DNA of 64,000 nt from positions 2,728,001-2,792,000 of the forward strand of contig CAUJLY010000004.1 of NCBI GenBank assembly GCA_963281155.1. Direction: 5' to 3'. The translations under genes were made by a program, and so were the position numbers. This DNA is from Rhabditophanes sp. KR3021 (lineage: Eukaryota; Nematoda; Chromadorea; Rhabditida; Alloionematidae). Each line of letters opens with the position of its first letter. Position 1 is the stretch's first letter. The notes below the pieces were generated by a model. It searched no databases. It worked only from the letters and a program-made list of their open reading frames with translations, and had not been told where the DNA came from. Below, in pieces: positions 11,581-23,345 of the stretch.

Positions 11581-12003
11581 GTTTAATACGCTTCAGAAGA
11601 TTGTTGCTTTTAAAAGTCGATCTACTATACACTAGCAATGTTCTTTTAAAATGTATGTATGTATTTTTCCAAAGAAATTCCTTGTCGGACATATAGTGCA
11701 AATTCAAGTTACTCCTATATATTTTCTATATCGAATTTTCTGGAACCTTCTATTCAAGCTAAACAAGTATTGTACATTGGAAATCTGTCATTAAAGAAGA
11801 AACAGTAATATTCTGATGTTATAAAATTGAATAAAAGTGTATAACCATAGACAAAATGTAAATTTAAAAATAAAGTAAATGCAAATATTAAAAGAAGGAC
11901 AAATTCAAATATTTATTTAAAAACGCGTGTCTTAATGAAATGGCACTACAATACTTGAAAAAGGTAAATTGCATTTAGGAAAAGTAATTATAAGTAAATA
12001 AGA

Positions 12004-15000
12004 TCAACAGTCTTTAGCAAGATGAAGAATCAAATCAGTATCAGCAAAGTTGTTAATAGTAAATGCAGCAGTGCTATTAAAGAATGGGATTGTTCGGTAT
12101 CTAGATCCTGATAAATGATATTTTATCGAGTTTCTTTGTTTTAGAGTCCCTACGGCAGAAATCATAAATCTTTGAGCGCCTGATTTGGCACCACGAGAAA
12201 TGTTTCTCAGGGAAAGGTATTTGACTCCACTTACTTTCTTCAAGGCACAAATGAGCATGTCAAGTTCTCTTTTATCAAACAACCCGCTTGTTTCAACTAC
12301 AAAAGGCTCCATGTCCGCAATAACTTCAGCCTCTTTCGCCATGTTCTTTTGACGGCATAGGAAGGGCAAAAGATGGTCGAATGTTTTAGACAAACAGATT
12401 TTGAGATAAGTCTCCATTCCATGGTTGTGTAAATGAGCCCATTCTTTATTAATCATAAGAAGATCATATCCTGTATTGGGTTCACTTAAAGACAACCATT
12501 TAAGATCCTTAAAACGTTGGAGCGAGATTACTCTTAAGAAATCTAAAAACTTTCTTCCAATACTATGTCTCATCTCCTTCATATCAACTTGAGCACTTGG
12601 CAATGCCAGATATTGGTGACGCAAATAGTTTGGAGAAACAGCTTCACAATCCATCTTGATTAAATTATTGGTCACAAATTTGAGGAAAACGATGCAAATT
12701 TGGTGGCAATCAAAGTGTCTTACCAACTCTTCATTGGTGGCAGCCCAACTACATACAAAATAAAGTAGAGCAGTAAGCCCTTTGTACATTTTGGCGTAAT
12801 CTACCAACATGCGACAAAATCCCCCAGTTTCTTCATCGAACGACAATACGAATTCATCATAAAGAGCATTGTTTTGAGTCAATTTGTAAATGTTCTCGGT
12901 CAACTCCTCAGCTAAGGGTTGTCTGGTACCGATGACTCTTTCTGGGTTAGCTCGAGCTTTGACTTTCATTGCAACTAACACATCTCTCAATGCCCAAGGG
13001 AAGGACAAGAATTGGTTTTGACGATGATCAGTATATGCGACCATGTAGTATGCACTAGCCATCTTCATCATTTCAGGACTTGGATAAGTAAAGTCACGAT
13101 CCAGAATTTGACGAATTCTGTAGACTTCGCGATTTTCGTTGCCAACTTTTTTGTCGGTTCTTTGAAGCCACATCCGGCCGTCTTCAAATGCTTGGAAGAA
13201 GTTTGTTCTGACGTCAGCAATTACATTCTTTAAACGGGATTCAATGACATGGGAAGTGTTGTATTGAGATAGATGATCATTGTCCGAGTCACTGATTCTG
13301 TTCTTCAGATTCAAGAAAGAGCTAGAGAACAACTCAAATTCGTGCTCGATATTGTAGGACTCCAGGATACTTCCACACATTGCTTTGTAGGAACGATAGT
13401 TCTTGGCAGCCGTTTCTTCATACTCCTTCCATCCTTCAATTTCAAGCTCTCCATCAACTTCGACGCTTTCTCTCTCAGAGTGGTTAATTGAAATAGTTAG
13501 GATGTCATCAACCTTCTTTAATCTCCTGTACAACTGTCCTAATAAACGCGGACTTTCATAACTTTGGAAGCGCCTTTTTTCCATGTAATCTGGGAAGCGA
13601 TCCGGCAATTCGGGTGGGCTTCTTCTGGTTCCTCTGTTGGTCAATGGAGGAGGGTAAACGCCACTCTTGGCAAAATCAACAGCAATAGAGTGCTTTTGAG
13701 CTATAGTATGACAAATCTTGCTATCGATCCCGTAAATGTCCGAATTAACTAGTAAGGCATTAGCAATCAACCCAATTGAATCTTGTCTGATATGTTCCAC
13801 TAAGAAGTTTCGCATCTCCTGGTCCAAGGTCTTGATATTAGCATTGGGTAAAGTTTTGGGGGATGGATTGGTGAAAAGAAAGGCTCTTTCACTTTTATCC
13901 AAAAACAGCCGTTCATCCCAGATAATACTATACTCATCTCCATCAAGATCACTGCCTGCCATTTCATCGGGATGTGGGCGAGGTCCAGTGCTTGGGAAGA
14001 CAACAACATCGCGGAGATGGTGCAATTGGTGGACATCAACAGCGTTGAACATACGAATATCTCCGCCAATAGTACATGGATTCTTTGAGACCATTACTTT
14101 TCCGACATGAACCTTTGCAAAAGTGCCATTGTTTTGATCCTTGTATTGGTCGATGTCGTGAGTGTATTGGAAAAAGACTTGACCTGGGTTGAGAAGGCCC
14201 GTTTCGTCAACAATCCCAAACATAGTTCTTCCTTGGGAAAAGGGAATTTTAATCTTCATTTTCTTCATAATATTTCGAATAGTAAAGACAGTTGAGGCAG
14301 TAGCAAGTTGCCTAAAGAATGGCTCTCTAGTCAGAATAAAACCATCCTCGAATCTGAGTGATTTGAAATTTAAGAACTTCGGAAACTGATTTAACTTGGA
14401 ACGTAGATGGAACTCATCAATGAGTGGCTCTGTAGCGTCAAAGATGTTTTGATCGTACAATTGGTGGATACGCTGACGGATTCTTTGATTTGTTTGGGGG
14501 TTTTGCTTAAGGGAAACTTGATCCAAGATATTAATTACGGGACGATTCAAACAAACAGGAGTAGGTGAGGAATGCTTCACGATTTCAATTTTTGACGACC
14601 AAGGAGCGTAAAACTTTTCTTGTGATGGTCTGAATAGAAAATCAAGCTCAGTCAAGTAGGCCAGTTTTTTGAAAGCAGCTTGAGTAATGACTTTTCCTCT
14701 GCAATTATCAAATGCACTATTGATAAATCCCAACTTTTCACTAACAGCAAGAACACCTAAAACGAATCAAAATCAATAAGAAGTTGCACTTTGAATATAA
14801 CATTGAAATTACGATTTGTACAAACCTTTCATTCCTTGAAATCTAAATTGAACGCACGAAGGAACAACTGGGTAGACTCCAATGTCTCTAGCAATACGCG
14901 TCATCATCCTCAAAGAAACCAGGCCACATCCATCAGAAAAAGTGTACGGCCTTCCTTTTCTGAGCAACCCACCTTCATTGTCCTCAATAAACCCAATCAT

Positions 15001-17016
15001 CGAATTGGTTATATCAATTTGATCGCAAACATGAACTTGAGTAAAGCATTGCCCGATTCTAGCCATCAATCTAGGAATGGGTTCGACTCTGAACTGTCCC
15101 ATCGTCTTTCTAACATGAGTGACTTCAAGACCACTCTGGTTTTCAATAAAGTAACATCCATTATCTCTCATTTGGGAGTTGGAGGAGCCCAAGTAACAGA
15201 ACTTGATATGGCAAATTATAAAGCCCTTGGCCAGACAATTTCCAACAGTAAGTTTGATTAAATAATCTCCAGTACTAGTAGTTCTCATCTTGAGACCGTC
15301 TTCATCTCTAAAAACAACTCTAATTGTTCTCTCTCCATTTGTGTCAAAGTGGCGCAAAACACGATTCGACATGATGTATTCGGGAGGCATCAGCATCGTT
15401 CTGGTGGGAGTAATCACAATCTTCCTGAGTCTTACAAACCCACTTCGAGTTTGATCTTCTTGGACCTGCATAATTTGCTTTCCGCTAACCTCAAATTGAT
15501 GGTAAAGATACTTTAACATTGAACTAACACAATCGGTGATCCCCTGCTTGTCTATTTGCCTGATCAGACGCTCCAAACTATCAATCGTAAGGATGCTGTC
15601 ACTTTCGTAATATCCTAAAACCATATCCATAAACTGATCTCTCTTCTCCGCATCAATCATCAAGTCGTCACGCAAAAATCCACCTCTTAAGAAAATAGCG
15701 GAGATGAGGTATTTGAAGTCAAAAGGCTTTTCAGTAATCTTGGTCCGGTACTTACCATCTTCGACAGGATCGAGTAGGTAGTCAGCTTTCGAAATGTGCC
15801 GCGTTTCCATTACACGATACTCAGCTTCACAACCAGATCTTGCCAGGAACCGATTGACAACCCAGTAAAGTTGATCAGGTTTCAAGTCCGTAAGAGTCAC
15901 ATTCACGACATAGGCCTCGCTGATGGCAATATGGTCAGAATCAGAACTATCCCAAGTAGCAAGACGTTGCATGTTAGTCCTAGTCATCCTTCCCCCACCA
16001 CTCTTGTACTTGGCGTGCTCCCAGCACCTAACTTGCATAGGATGCTTCAGAACAAAGTAAATGTCGACATCCAACAATCCACCTGGCTTGTCACTCATTG
16101 AGAAGATGAACTTTCGGAAGCTGCTGTAGTTGGCGAATAAGTTAATGACAACGTCCTTGTATTCGCCTTGATCCTTGTATGGGTCTCCCTTTAGGAATAT
16201 GCTGGTTCCAAACTTCAAACTAAATTGACCCTTGTCATGCTCCAAATCCAAGATGATGCTATTGGTCAAGTTGGTAGAACCATGAAATGAATTGAGCATG
16301 TTGCGGTACTTGTCGAATTCGGAGGCTGGATGTTTTCTGTGGCAGAGGTAGTTTTTTGGATGCAACACGTTTCCAAAGGACATTTCTTGGACAGGCAGGA
16401 GACCATCGTTTGGATTGAAGACGGTGGATGTGTACAAAGTTTGACTGACTTTGACGGTACAGTCTAATTTGGTCTTTTGAAACAAAAAAGTGGAAATGTC
16501 CCTAACCGTTCTGAATAGCAGCTCACTCGACTCGCCCATATTTACAAGAACTTTTACCTCCGTTGTTAACAGATTCAGATTTGTGAGAAGCTTTTTGATC
16601 GGCAGGACAACATTAATGATCGATTTGTGGAGGAAGTAGCCCTCCACTTCCGACTACAAAGCAATTACTTAAAAAGATGCAAGATAACAAACTTACTGCA
16701 ACATTGGCACTAATCAATTCATAATTATACTCGTCTTCGAGAGGTATAACGATCAAAAAACTACTGTCTGTATCAGGATAGTCAAATACAGAAGTGGTTC
16801 TTGGAATATGTTCCTGGGTGTTTTTCTCTTCATCACAAAACCGAGCATCAATCTCTCCGTCGAGTTGCTCCTCAATAGCCGCTGGCATCCCTTCTCCACT
16901 ATCTTCCCTTTACAAGGATAATCAAATAATAACAAATCTCTTACTTACCTTGATTCTAAAATATCTTCTAGAGTTGCCTCAATCATCTGAGGGCTTTGTT
17001 TTTGGGTGTACTCCAT
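12004..17016 (-). CDS. Cellular RNA-dependent RNA polymerase (EGO-1/RRF type)
   Basis: This enzyme makes RNA on RNA templates to amplify small-RNA silencing. Four exons (17016-16949, 16907-16697, 16653-14826, 14756-12004) encode 1619 residues, similar to EGO-1 and RRF-1 of Caenorhabditis (about 1600). The catalytic Asp triad motif is present as HPDEMAGSDLDGDEY near 13970. Upstream conserved family segments include YTFSDGCGLVSL, VQFRFQGMKGV (which spans the exon 3/4 junction), FLFRPSQEKF and the KNPCTIGGDIRMFNAVDV stretch before the active site. The N-terminal 300 residues are divergent and acidic, starting MEYTQKQSPQMIEATLED. The reading frame is intact throughout, so it is probably active. 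I cannot decide from sequence between the RRF-3 (26G) and RRF-1/EGO-1 (22G) subfamilies. Confidence 0.93.
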
Positions 17017-18330
17017 AACTGGTATGTCCAAGGAATGAAATGACGTAATAATACAGAAACTTGAACTGCAAATGAATTAAAATAACTGATTCTCAGACAG
17101 ATCATCACGGATTGGGAAAAGGTTAATTGTTGAACGGCAACTGTTGGAGGTAAATGATGGTTGCATTTATTATGCAGAATATTTGTTAATTATCTGGGTT
17201 GGTGAACATGCGTAGGAGTGCAACCTGCCTTGCGTTTGATAGTTTTGATAATTTCGAATGTGTATGTAAATTATTTGAGCGATCATGGTGAAGCCTTGAA
17301 AATGTCCCATGAAGCAATGCCAGTTGCCATAAATAGCGAGTGTAATTTGCTTCGATAAGTATTCTTATAAATTAATTCAAATTGAATGGAGATATTTTTA
17401 TTGCTCATTAAGGTTAATCTTTCGTCAGAAATAAGAACTTCACTTTAAACGAAATAAAAATATAATTAATAGAGTTGGTATAAAACTAATTATCTAAGAT
17501 AATGCATATTTTAAGGAGGAGGCCGTGTTTCATCAAAACTACGTATTATTTGTATTTATGACTCCAAATCTTGAATTACTCTCGCACAGACTGTTATTGA
17601 TATCTCCCCATTCAACTTCCGAAATAGACTTGCTGTGGGAAATAATTGGGACCAACGATCCTTATCAAAGACGATTAAAATATCAGTTGTTTGATTTGAT
17701 TAGCTGAAGCCAACACTAACGGTTGACGGAACAGTCAAGTAGGATTGAGAGTAGTAGATTATTTTAAATATATCCGTCATCCAGATCTTTTTTTAAATAT
17801 TATCAGGAAGTGTTTTATGTATTAAAAGAAATGTTAAGTTTTCTTTCAAAATTGCTTTGTAATCAGTGTAAAACTTATTAAAAATTATTTGATCATGTTC
17901 CGATTGTGATTATTCACTAAATATGTATGCTTACTTAACTACAGAAGTAGCCATTTAAACTCGGAAGCCGACTTTTGGATAACAAAAATCTGTGTGCGAC
18001 AAATGGTCGCCAAAAGAAATGAATAAAATAAGAGTACATTTTAAAATGAAAGATACCAATACCAAATTGATTTTGATGTTGATGTTTGTACTGCTTTTGG
18101 AGCAATAATGTTTTATAGAACATCATCAATCAATGAAGGAGTATCCGTACTTTTATTACCCATAAAAATAGTCCCATGTTTACACAATGTATACAAAAAA
18201 ATGTTATAAATAAACAGATGACATCAGAGTTTTGTGTATGCATTCTTATAAATACCCTTTAAATTGATTCTCAATGAATAAAACTAAATATGTATATGCT
18301 CAATTTAATGCCTTATTTTTAGTAAAAAGA
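17017..18330. other. Divergent intergenic region
   Basis: No supported gene; short frames such as 17525-17707 (plus) and 17935-18129 (minus) show no family features. It separates the RdRP and O-methyltransferase starts. Confidence 0.5.
18247..18254 (+). promoter_or_regulatory. TATA-like box of O-methyltransferase 1
   Basis: TATAAATA lies 77-84 bases before the ATG at 18331. An earlier in-frame ATG (18274) is only 20 bases from the box, so it would probably fall before the transcript start. Confidence 0.4.
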
Positions 18331-19217
18331 ATGCCACTTATTCCTCCAGGCGTCAATGCTGGTGACAAGCCAATTTCTTCAGTTGTTGCTAAAAGTTATA
18401 GTGAACGTGCAGATCCAATTGCCAAATATTGTGCCGAACATACTGCTAAGCCTACGGAATTGGAACAAAATATTGCTCATAGTACTCTTGCTAACCATAA
18501 AATGGGACGTATGCTTGGTAGGTAACATTTAAATAAGTGGCGTATCACGAAAATTAAATTATTGTTTGAAGTTGCGGGTAATATTTTTATTTTAGGTGCT
18601 CCAGAAGTCTTGCAGTGTGGAAAGAATTTCATTAAGCTTATAAAAGCAAAGAGATGTCTTGATATTGGTAAAAAGACAATAAGCAATATCATCATTTATT
18701 ATTTGTAGGTACTTTCACTGGAGCGTCTGCCGTAGCTTGGGCAACAGCTCTTCCGGACGATGGGAAAGTCATCTCATTCGATGTATCACATGATGCCTTA
18801 GAGCAAATCGGAATGCCACAAATAAATAATGCTCATGGAATCGCCAAAAAAATTGATTTTGTAAAGGGATCGGCCTTGGATGGATTAGATCGCCTGATTG
18901 CTAATGGTGAAAGTGGTACTTACGACTTTGCCTTTGTTGATGCCGACAAAGTCAATTATATTAACTATCACGACCGTTGTATGAAGCTCATCAGATCTGG
19001 TGGCGTCATTATTTATGACAATGCTCTATGGGGTAAGAAATTCAATTTTGCGATTAATAAATTTATATTTTTAGGTGGAAGTGTAATTAATCCTCATGCA
19101 AATGATGAAAGCACATCTGCCATTAAAGCCCTCAATGAAATTGTTTTTCAAGACCCAAAATGTGAAAGCATGCTTTTAAACAGCGGAGATGGCATTCACG
19201 TCTGCTTTGTTAATTGA
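18331..19217 (+). CDS. SAM-dependent O-methyltransferase family 3 (COMT/CCoAOMT-like), copy 1
   Basis: It transfers methyl groups from S-adenosylmethionine to small catechol-like hydroxyls in a metal-dependent way. Four exons (18331-18517, 18596-18667, 18709-19032, 19075-19217) give 241 residues, normal for the family. Key motifs are the SAM-binding loop CLDIGTFTGASAVAWA, the acidic ribose-binding strand VISFDVS, the metal-binding FAFVDADKVNY and the final GDGIHVCF. The chosen start MPLIPPGVN follows the predicted promoter; a longer version would begin MNKTKYVYAQF at 18274. The first intron is 78 nt and the others are 41-42 nt. A divergent paralogue lies at 61777-62600 and shares the phase-1 intron within the DIG loop. 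The substrate is unknown; in Caenorhabditis, comt genes act in dopamine breakdown. Confidence 0.88.
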
Positions 19218-20317
19218 TGAGATGTCTTTGTATCGCTTTAGTTAGCAAAATGTGCAACTTGTGTTTGTTATCACCTAAATTGTACTAATAAAATGTATTC
19301 TGCACAAAAAAAGTGTTGTGAGATGTTTAGCGTGTGATGCATCATAAAATTAGAAATGCAAAATAGTTATATAGATATAATCCAATACATAATATACTCC
19401 ATCAATCAAACAATTTTCAGACAATCTTCTCGTATTATACTTGTGAGATTCGAATTTTTGATTATTTAGTTGTCAGACGTATACTAACACTTATATTCTT
19501 GCGGAAAAAATAAGATCTCAATAATGATGATGACAAAACACAACATACTACTTTAATCGTTAAATTAAAGGTGTTCTTAGATTTTTTCCAGCAACCTCAA
19601 AACATTTCCGCACGTTTTCCATAGGCCAAGCATGGTATCGTATTTTTAGATACATATTAATAAAGATATGGAAGGTTTGAGACTACAAAAATCTCTAATT
19701 TATACGCATTTAGTATTTCATTACTTGTAATTCATTGTATAAACACTTTGTAATTAAGATATGTAAATGAACAGAAACATAAAAATCAAATGTAAAGAAC
19801 AACATATAGAATTAGTAAAAGAGATCATAATTATTTATTCGCGTATATTAGCAAATTATTAAACAGATGCAAAAGATTTCGTGAAAACTTCGTCTCTTAA
19901 ATCATCGACCTTCCCGCAGCTTATCGTTATTTATAGGGGTGTTTTTCCTCCTATTCAAAGCGAAGGTATTTCCATTTGATACGAGTTCCAAAACACAACC
20001 TTGACAATGGTCATTAACTTATAATATCACATTCAGATATTCCAGTGGTATACATTAATTACTATTTACACCTTCAATAATTGTGTAAATTACCATTTTA
20101 CATTTTTCTACACAAATATTAGTTATGGATTTATTTTGACACACGTACTTTCATGCAGTTTTTCTGTGGTCAAAGAATTGGCAATTGACCTGGTATTTGG
20201 ATAACTCATAACTAATAAAAAATATATTAAGTAAATGAGAGCAAATATTTATGAACGTAGTAAAAAGCGTCTATAACATAAAATGACATCTTTGATATAT
20301 CAGAGATTATTGAGTAA
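19218..20317. other. Convergent intergenic region
   Basis: Lies between the O-methyltransferase and carboxypeptidase 3' ends. An AATAAA near 19289 fits the former. No other coding or RNA feature is visible in 1.1 kb. Confidence 0.5.
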
Positions 20318-21983
20318 CTATTTAGCAAATTCAGTTGCAACTTGGTTAAATATTACGAAAAGCCCAGGAACAGTTTCTTCACAAGTTGGTTTGATGAAAT
20401 GTGCTGGTAGATCAAATCCAAACCAATTATCATTTGAAGTATCCCCGGTACCTAAAATAATTTATCAATTAAAATAATTAGAAGACGTTTTGCAAATATA
20501 TTTTAATCCTAACTAAGAAAATAATGATTGTTTAAATATACCTGGTCTTAATTCGATTGTATAAACATATTTAACTCCCTTCGATTTGCTATAATCATCT
20601 GACGCTCCCGCAGCTAAAAAAGTGTGATTATTTGTGTAAATATTTGCAAAATATTTTCAAGATATTATTTACCTGGATAAAGCAAGGCAGAATTTTCAAC
20701 AACATATTTAGTTTTGTGAACTCCATGAATTGCAGTTGCCATTGAATTGCCGAGTTTCTTTAAATCAGCAACATCTGGAGGTAATGTATCTGAAATAAAT
20801 GTAAATTGTTATTACCAATTCGTATTCTAAACGAACTCATGGCATATCCCCATGGATACAAAATACTTTCTTCATATGAATGTAAGGTAGCATACGCTTT
20901 GATTGAATTGTTATTAGCGTCAATAAAATGAGCCAAATTCGCACATTCAACTTCTGAAAGAGGCGATTGCCCTAAAAATGTTTCGTCACATGGATCGTCC
21001 GATGTTCCAGCTACTCCCCATTTGAATGGAAAGTTTCTGTTTGGGTCAACTCCATAACATCCACCTGCATAAGGTCCCGATCGAGTTTTTCTCCAATTTC
21101 TGTCTTTGGTTCTTGAATATTCGTAACCATCTAAAAAATAATATTACTACATCTGAATACATTTTACGGTTAATAAACACAGACTGTCTCATAAATGTTA
21201 AAGATCATATTGTAAATGGAATGTAAATTTGCAAAAATAAATAGCAGCGACAGTCCTGTTCTACTTTATGAACAATAACTATAAGATAAAGTATTTTTAC
21301 AGACCTGGATTAGCAACTGGAGCGATATAAATGTCAATCTTCGTAAGAAGGTCCTTATATGTAGCAGGATTAGATGTAAGGGCATTAATAGTGCAAAGAG
21401 CCACACTATTTGAAATCCATTCTCTGGCATGGATGTTTGCGTCGATGAAAACGGCAGGCTTTACGGCGGCACCAGCTGCTGGGTATCCAATTTTAAGGTA
21501 CTTCGTATCTCTGCCTTCGTGTGATTTTCCAAGAGAAGCAATAGAAACAAAGGTTGGATTTTGAGCGGCAACATTGGTGATATAGTTCTCAATAGAATCA
21601 AAAGTATGATATGTATTGAAATCAAATGCATCCAATTCGTGGTGTTTTTCATATAATTTATATGATTTCAATGATTGATATGTTCTATTGAAAATTGTTG
21701 AAACATCTTTTACAACTAAAGCAGCTTCCAAATCATGTTTCTTAAGGTATTGTTCAACACTAATAATATCACCAGGAGAAACCATCAAATGTGCAGCTTT
21801 TCCAATATTTGTAGATCTTTTCCAGAAATCAATCTTACTTTTAATCTGATTATTGATATCATTTAAAGCGATAACTTGTTGTTTGTTAAGTGGAACAACA
21901 TTTAGAACTTTGTAGCCTTCATACAGTTCGTAACCATTAGCTAGCAGAAAGAAAGTCAATATAGAAGCAAAAAGTAATTTCAT
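20318..21983 (-). CDS. Secreted procarboxypeptidase A-type metallopeptidase (M14A)
   Basis: This zinc exopeptidase removes C-terminal residues. Five exons (21983-21305, 21130-20837, 20789-20673, 20613-20542, 20451-20318) encode 431 residues. It begins with a signal peptide (MKLLFASILTFFLLANG) and an activation propeptide of about 90 residues, followed by the catalytic domain. Zinc ligands are the H and E of NIHAREW and the H of ATLHSYEE. Substrate-binding residues are in GVDPNRNFPFKWG, and the catalytic Glu is in YVYTIELRPG. All catalytic residues are kept, so it is expected to be active. The intron at 20836-20790 uses donor A|GTTCGT (47 nt) and reads GYAMNTLPPDVADL. The specificity pocket cannot be judged by eye. 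Confidence 0.93.
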
Positions 21984-22014
21984 GGTTAATGAATAGTCAA
22001 CTATCTGTCCAATG

Positions 22015-22021
22015 TTTTATA
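22015..22021 (-). promoter_or_regulatory. TATA box of carboxypeptidase gene
   Basis: TATAAAA on the minus strand lies 32-38 bases before the ATG at 21983. This implies a very short 5' leader. Confidence 0.5.
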
Positions 22022-22474
22022 TTACACTTGTTTAACTAGTGTAGTTCTTATCAAGTATGTAGCGGAACCAATGATAAGGCAATAAACCTTCATTAATTAA
22101 CGTCGAAAAAATTAAATAAATATATGACCCTTCATAAAATGTAATTAAATTATGACAATAAAAGGCAGTGGATGTGTTAGATTTTGTGGCGTGGCTTTTG
22201 ACATCAAGAAAATGTAATTGCTTTTGTTAGATTTTTCTAGGTTAAATAATCTTTTTATAAGCAAATTTGTTAAGTAAATAAAATTCTACATGGAATAAAA
22301 CTCATTAAATATACTATTTAACACAATTCGGTATTTCATTGAAGCAAAATGCACCGATTGTGAACATTCGATCATTTGTAACGACACTGGATAGAAAATG
22401 TCTAGCAAATGGACAATCAAGATTTAGAGTTTTTGATTTATTCACTTGAATGTTGAACCTGTAATATTCAATTA

Positions 22475-22930
22475 TCAAACTTTTCGAAAATAATCTTGTC
22501 TTTCCACTGTTTTTCCATTTGGATGACTTCCAAATACAAAAATATTTTCACCAACTATCTGTGAAGAATTATGAGACATATCTGTATTTAACAGAGTCAC
22601 TTGTTTAATTAGAGTACATCTTGAATCTCTTGTATCGTACATGCAAATTCGACACTGTAACACCCACCAGTAATTATTGTGGACTTGAATTTGGCAAAAG
22701 TGGTACATATCAATCTTGTTTGATTACTGTGACTTTAAGCGAAATGATGACTCGTGGCCAATAACCTTTTCTCAAGATGACTAGCAAAGAGGCCAAACCC
22801 AATTTTTGTCCCTGCAATTTCACAAAAATGTAATAAGTATGTGTTTGAATCTGATTCTAGTAAGAGGCCATCTTTCAAGGCAATTCTAAGTATTTTGTCA
22901 CCTTCTGAAATATCTCCATGTGAGAAAATA
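22475..22930 (-). pseudogene. Coding-like remnant, family unknown
   Basis: Two adjacent minus-strand frames look protein-like. One, about 22930-22733, reads EGDKILRIALKDGLLLES then YLLHFCEIAGTKIGFGLF. The other, 22708-22475, starts MYHFCQIQVHNNYWW and contains ENIFVFGSHPNGKTVERQD. They share the HFC.I pattern but no splice pair joins them in frame. I do not recognise the family. It may be a decayed gene or part of an unmodelled one. The flanking sequence to 23345 holds nothing else. Confidence 0.25.
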
Positions 22931-23345
22931 TTTTGTACATATTAAGTTATAATTAGCTATCTATATTGCATGATATTTATGTACGGTAATTTTTATCACA
23001 TTAATTAAACTATTAATCGTCTATAGAACAATAGGCTTTCAATTTTGTCAATTATACATGCTAAATAAAGTAAGTTTATATTTTAAATACTTACAGTCAT
23101 TTTAACTTTTATGAACGTATTGTACTTTAATTTTAAACGACACTTTGACAACCAAATTATTTCTCACAACGTTTGACAACTTTTTGTACATATGTATCCA
23201 AAATGATTATACATTTGAATTATTTTCCCAAATGTTATAATATGTGTGTTAATGAGTATGCCAACGCATGGAATAATTTCATGCATACGTTACATTTATA
23301 GTTACTTTGCTTAAATGTTTTAATAACTGTATTTGTTTCAGAGAT

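Noticed and set aside
20790..20836. A 26-nt intron (GTAATA...TTTCAG) in the carboxypeptidase gene
   Set aside because: A 47-nt intron with donor GTTCGT keeps the frame and removes a non-family insertion, so the very short one is unlikely.
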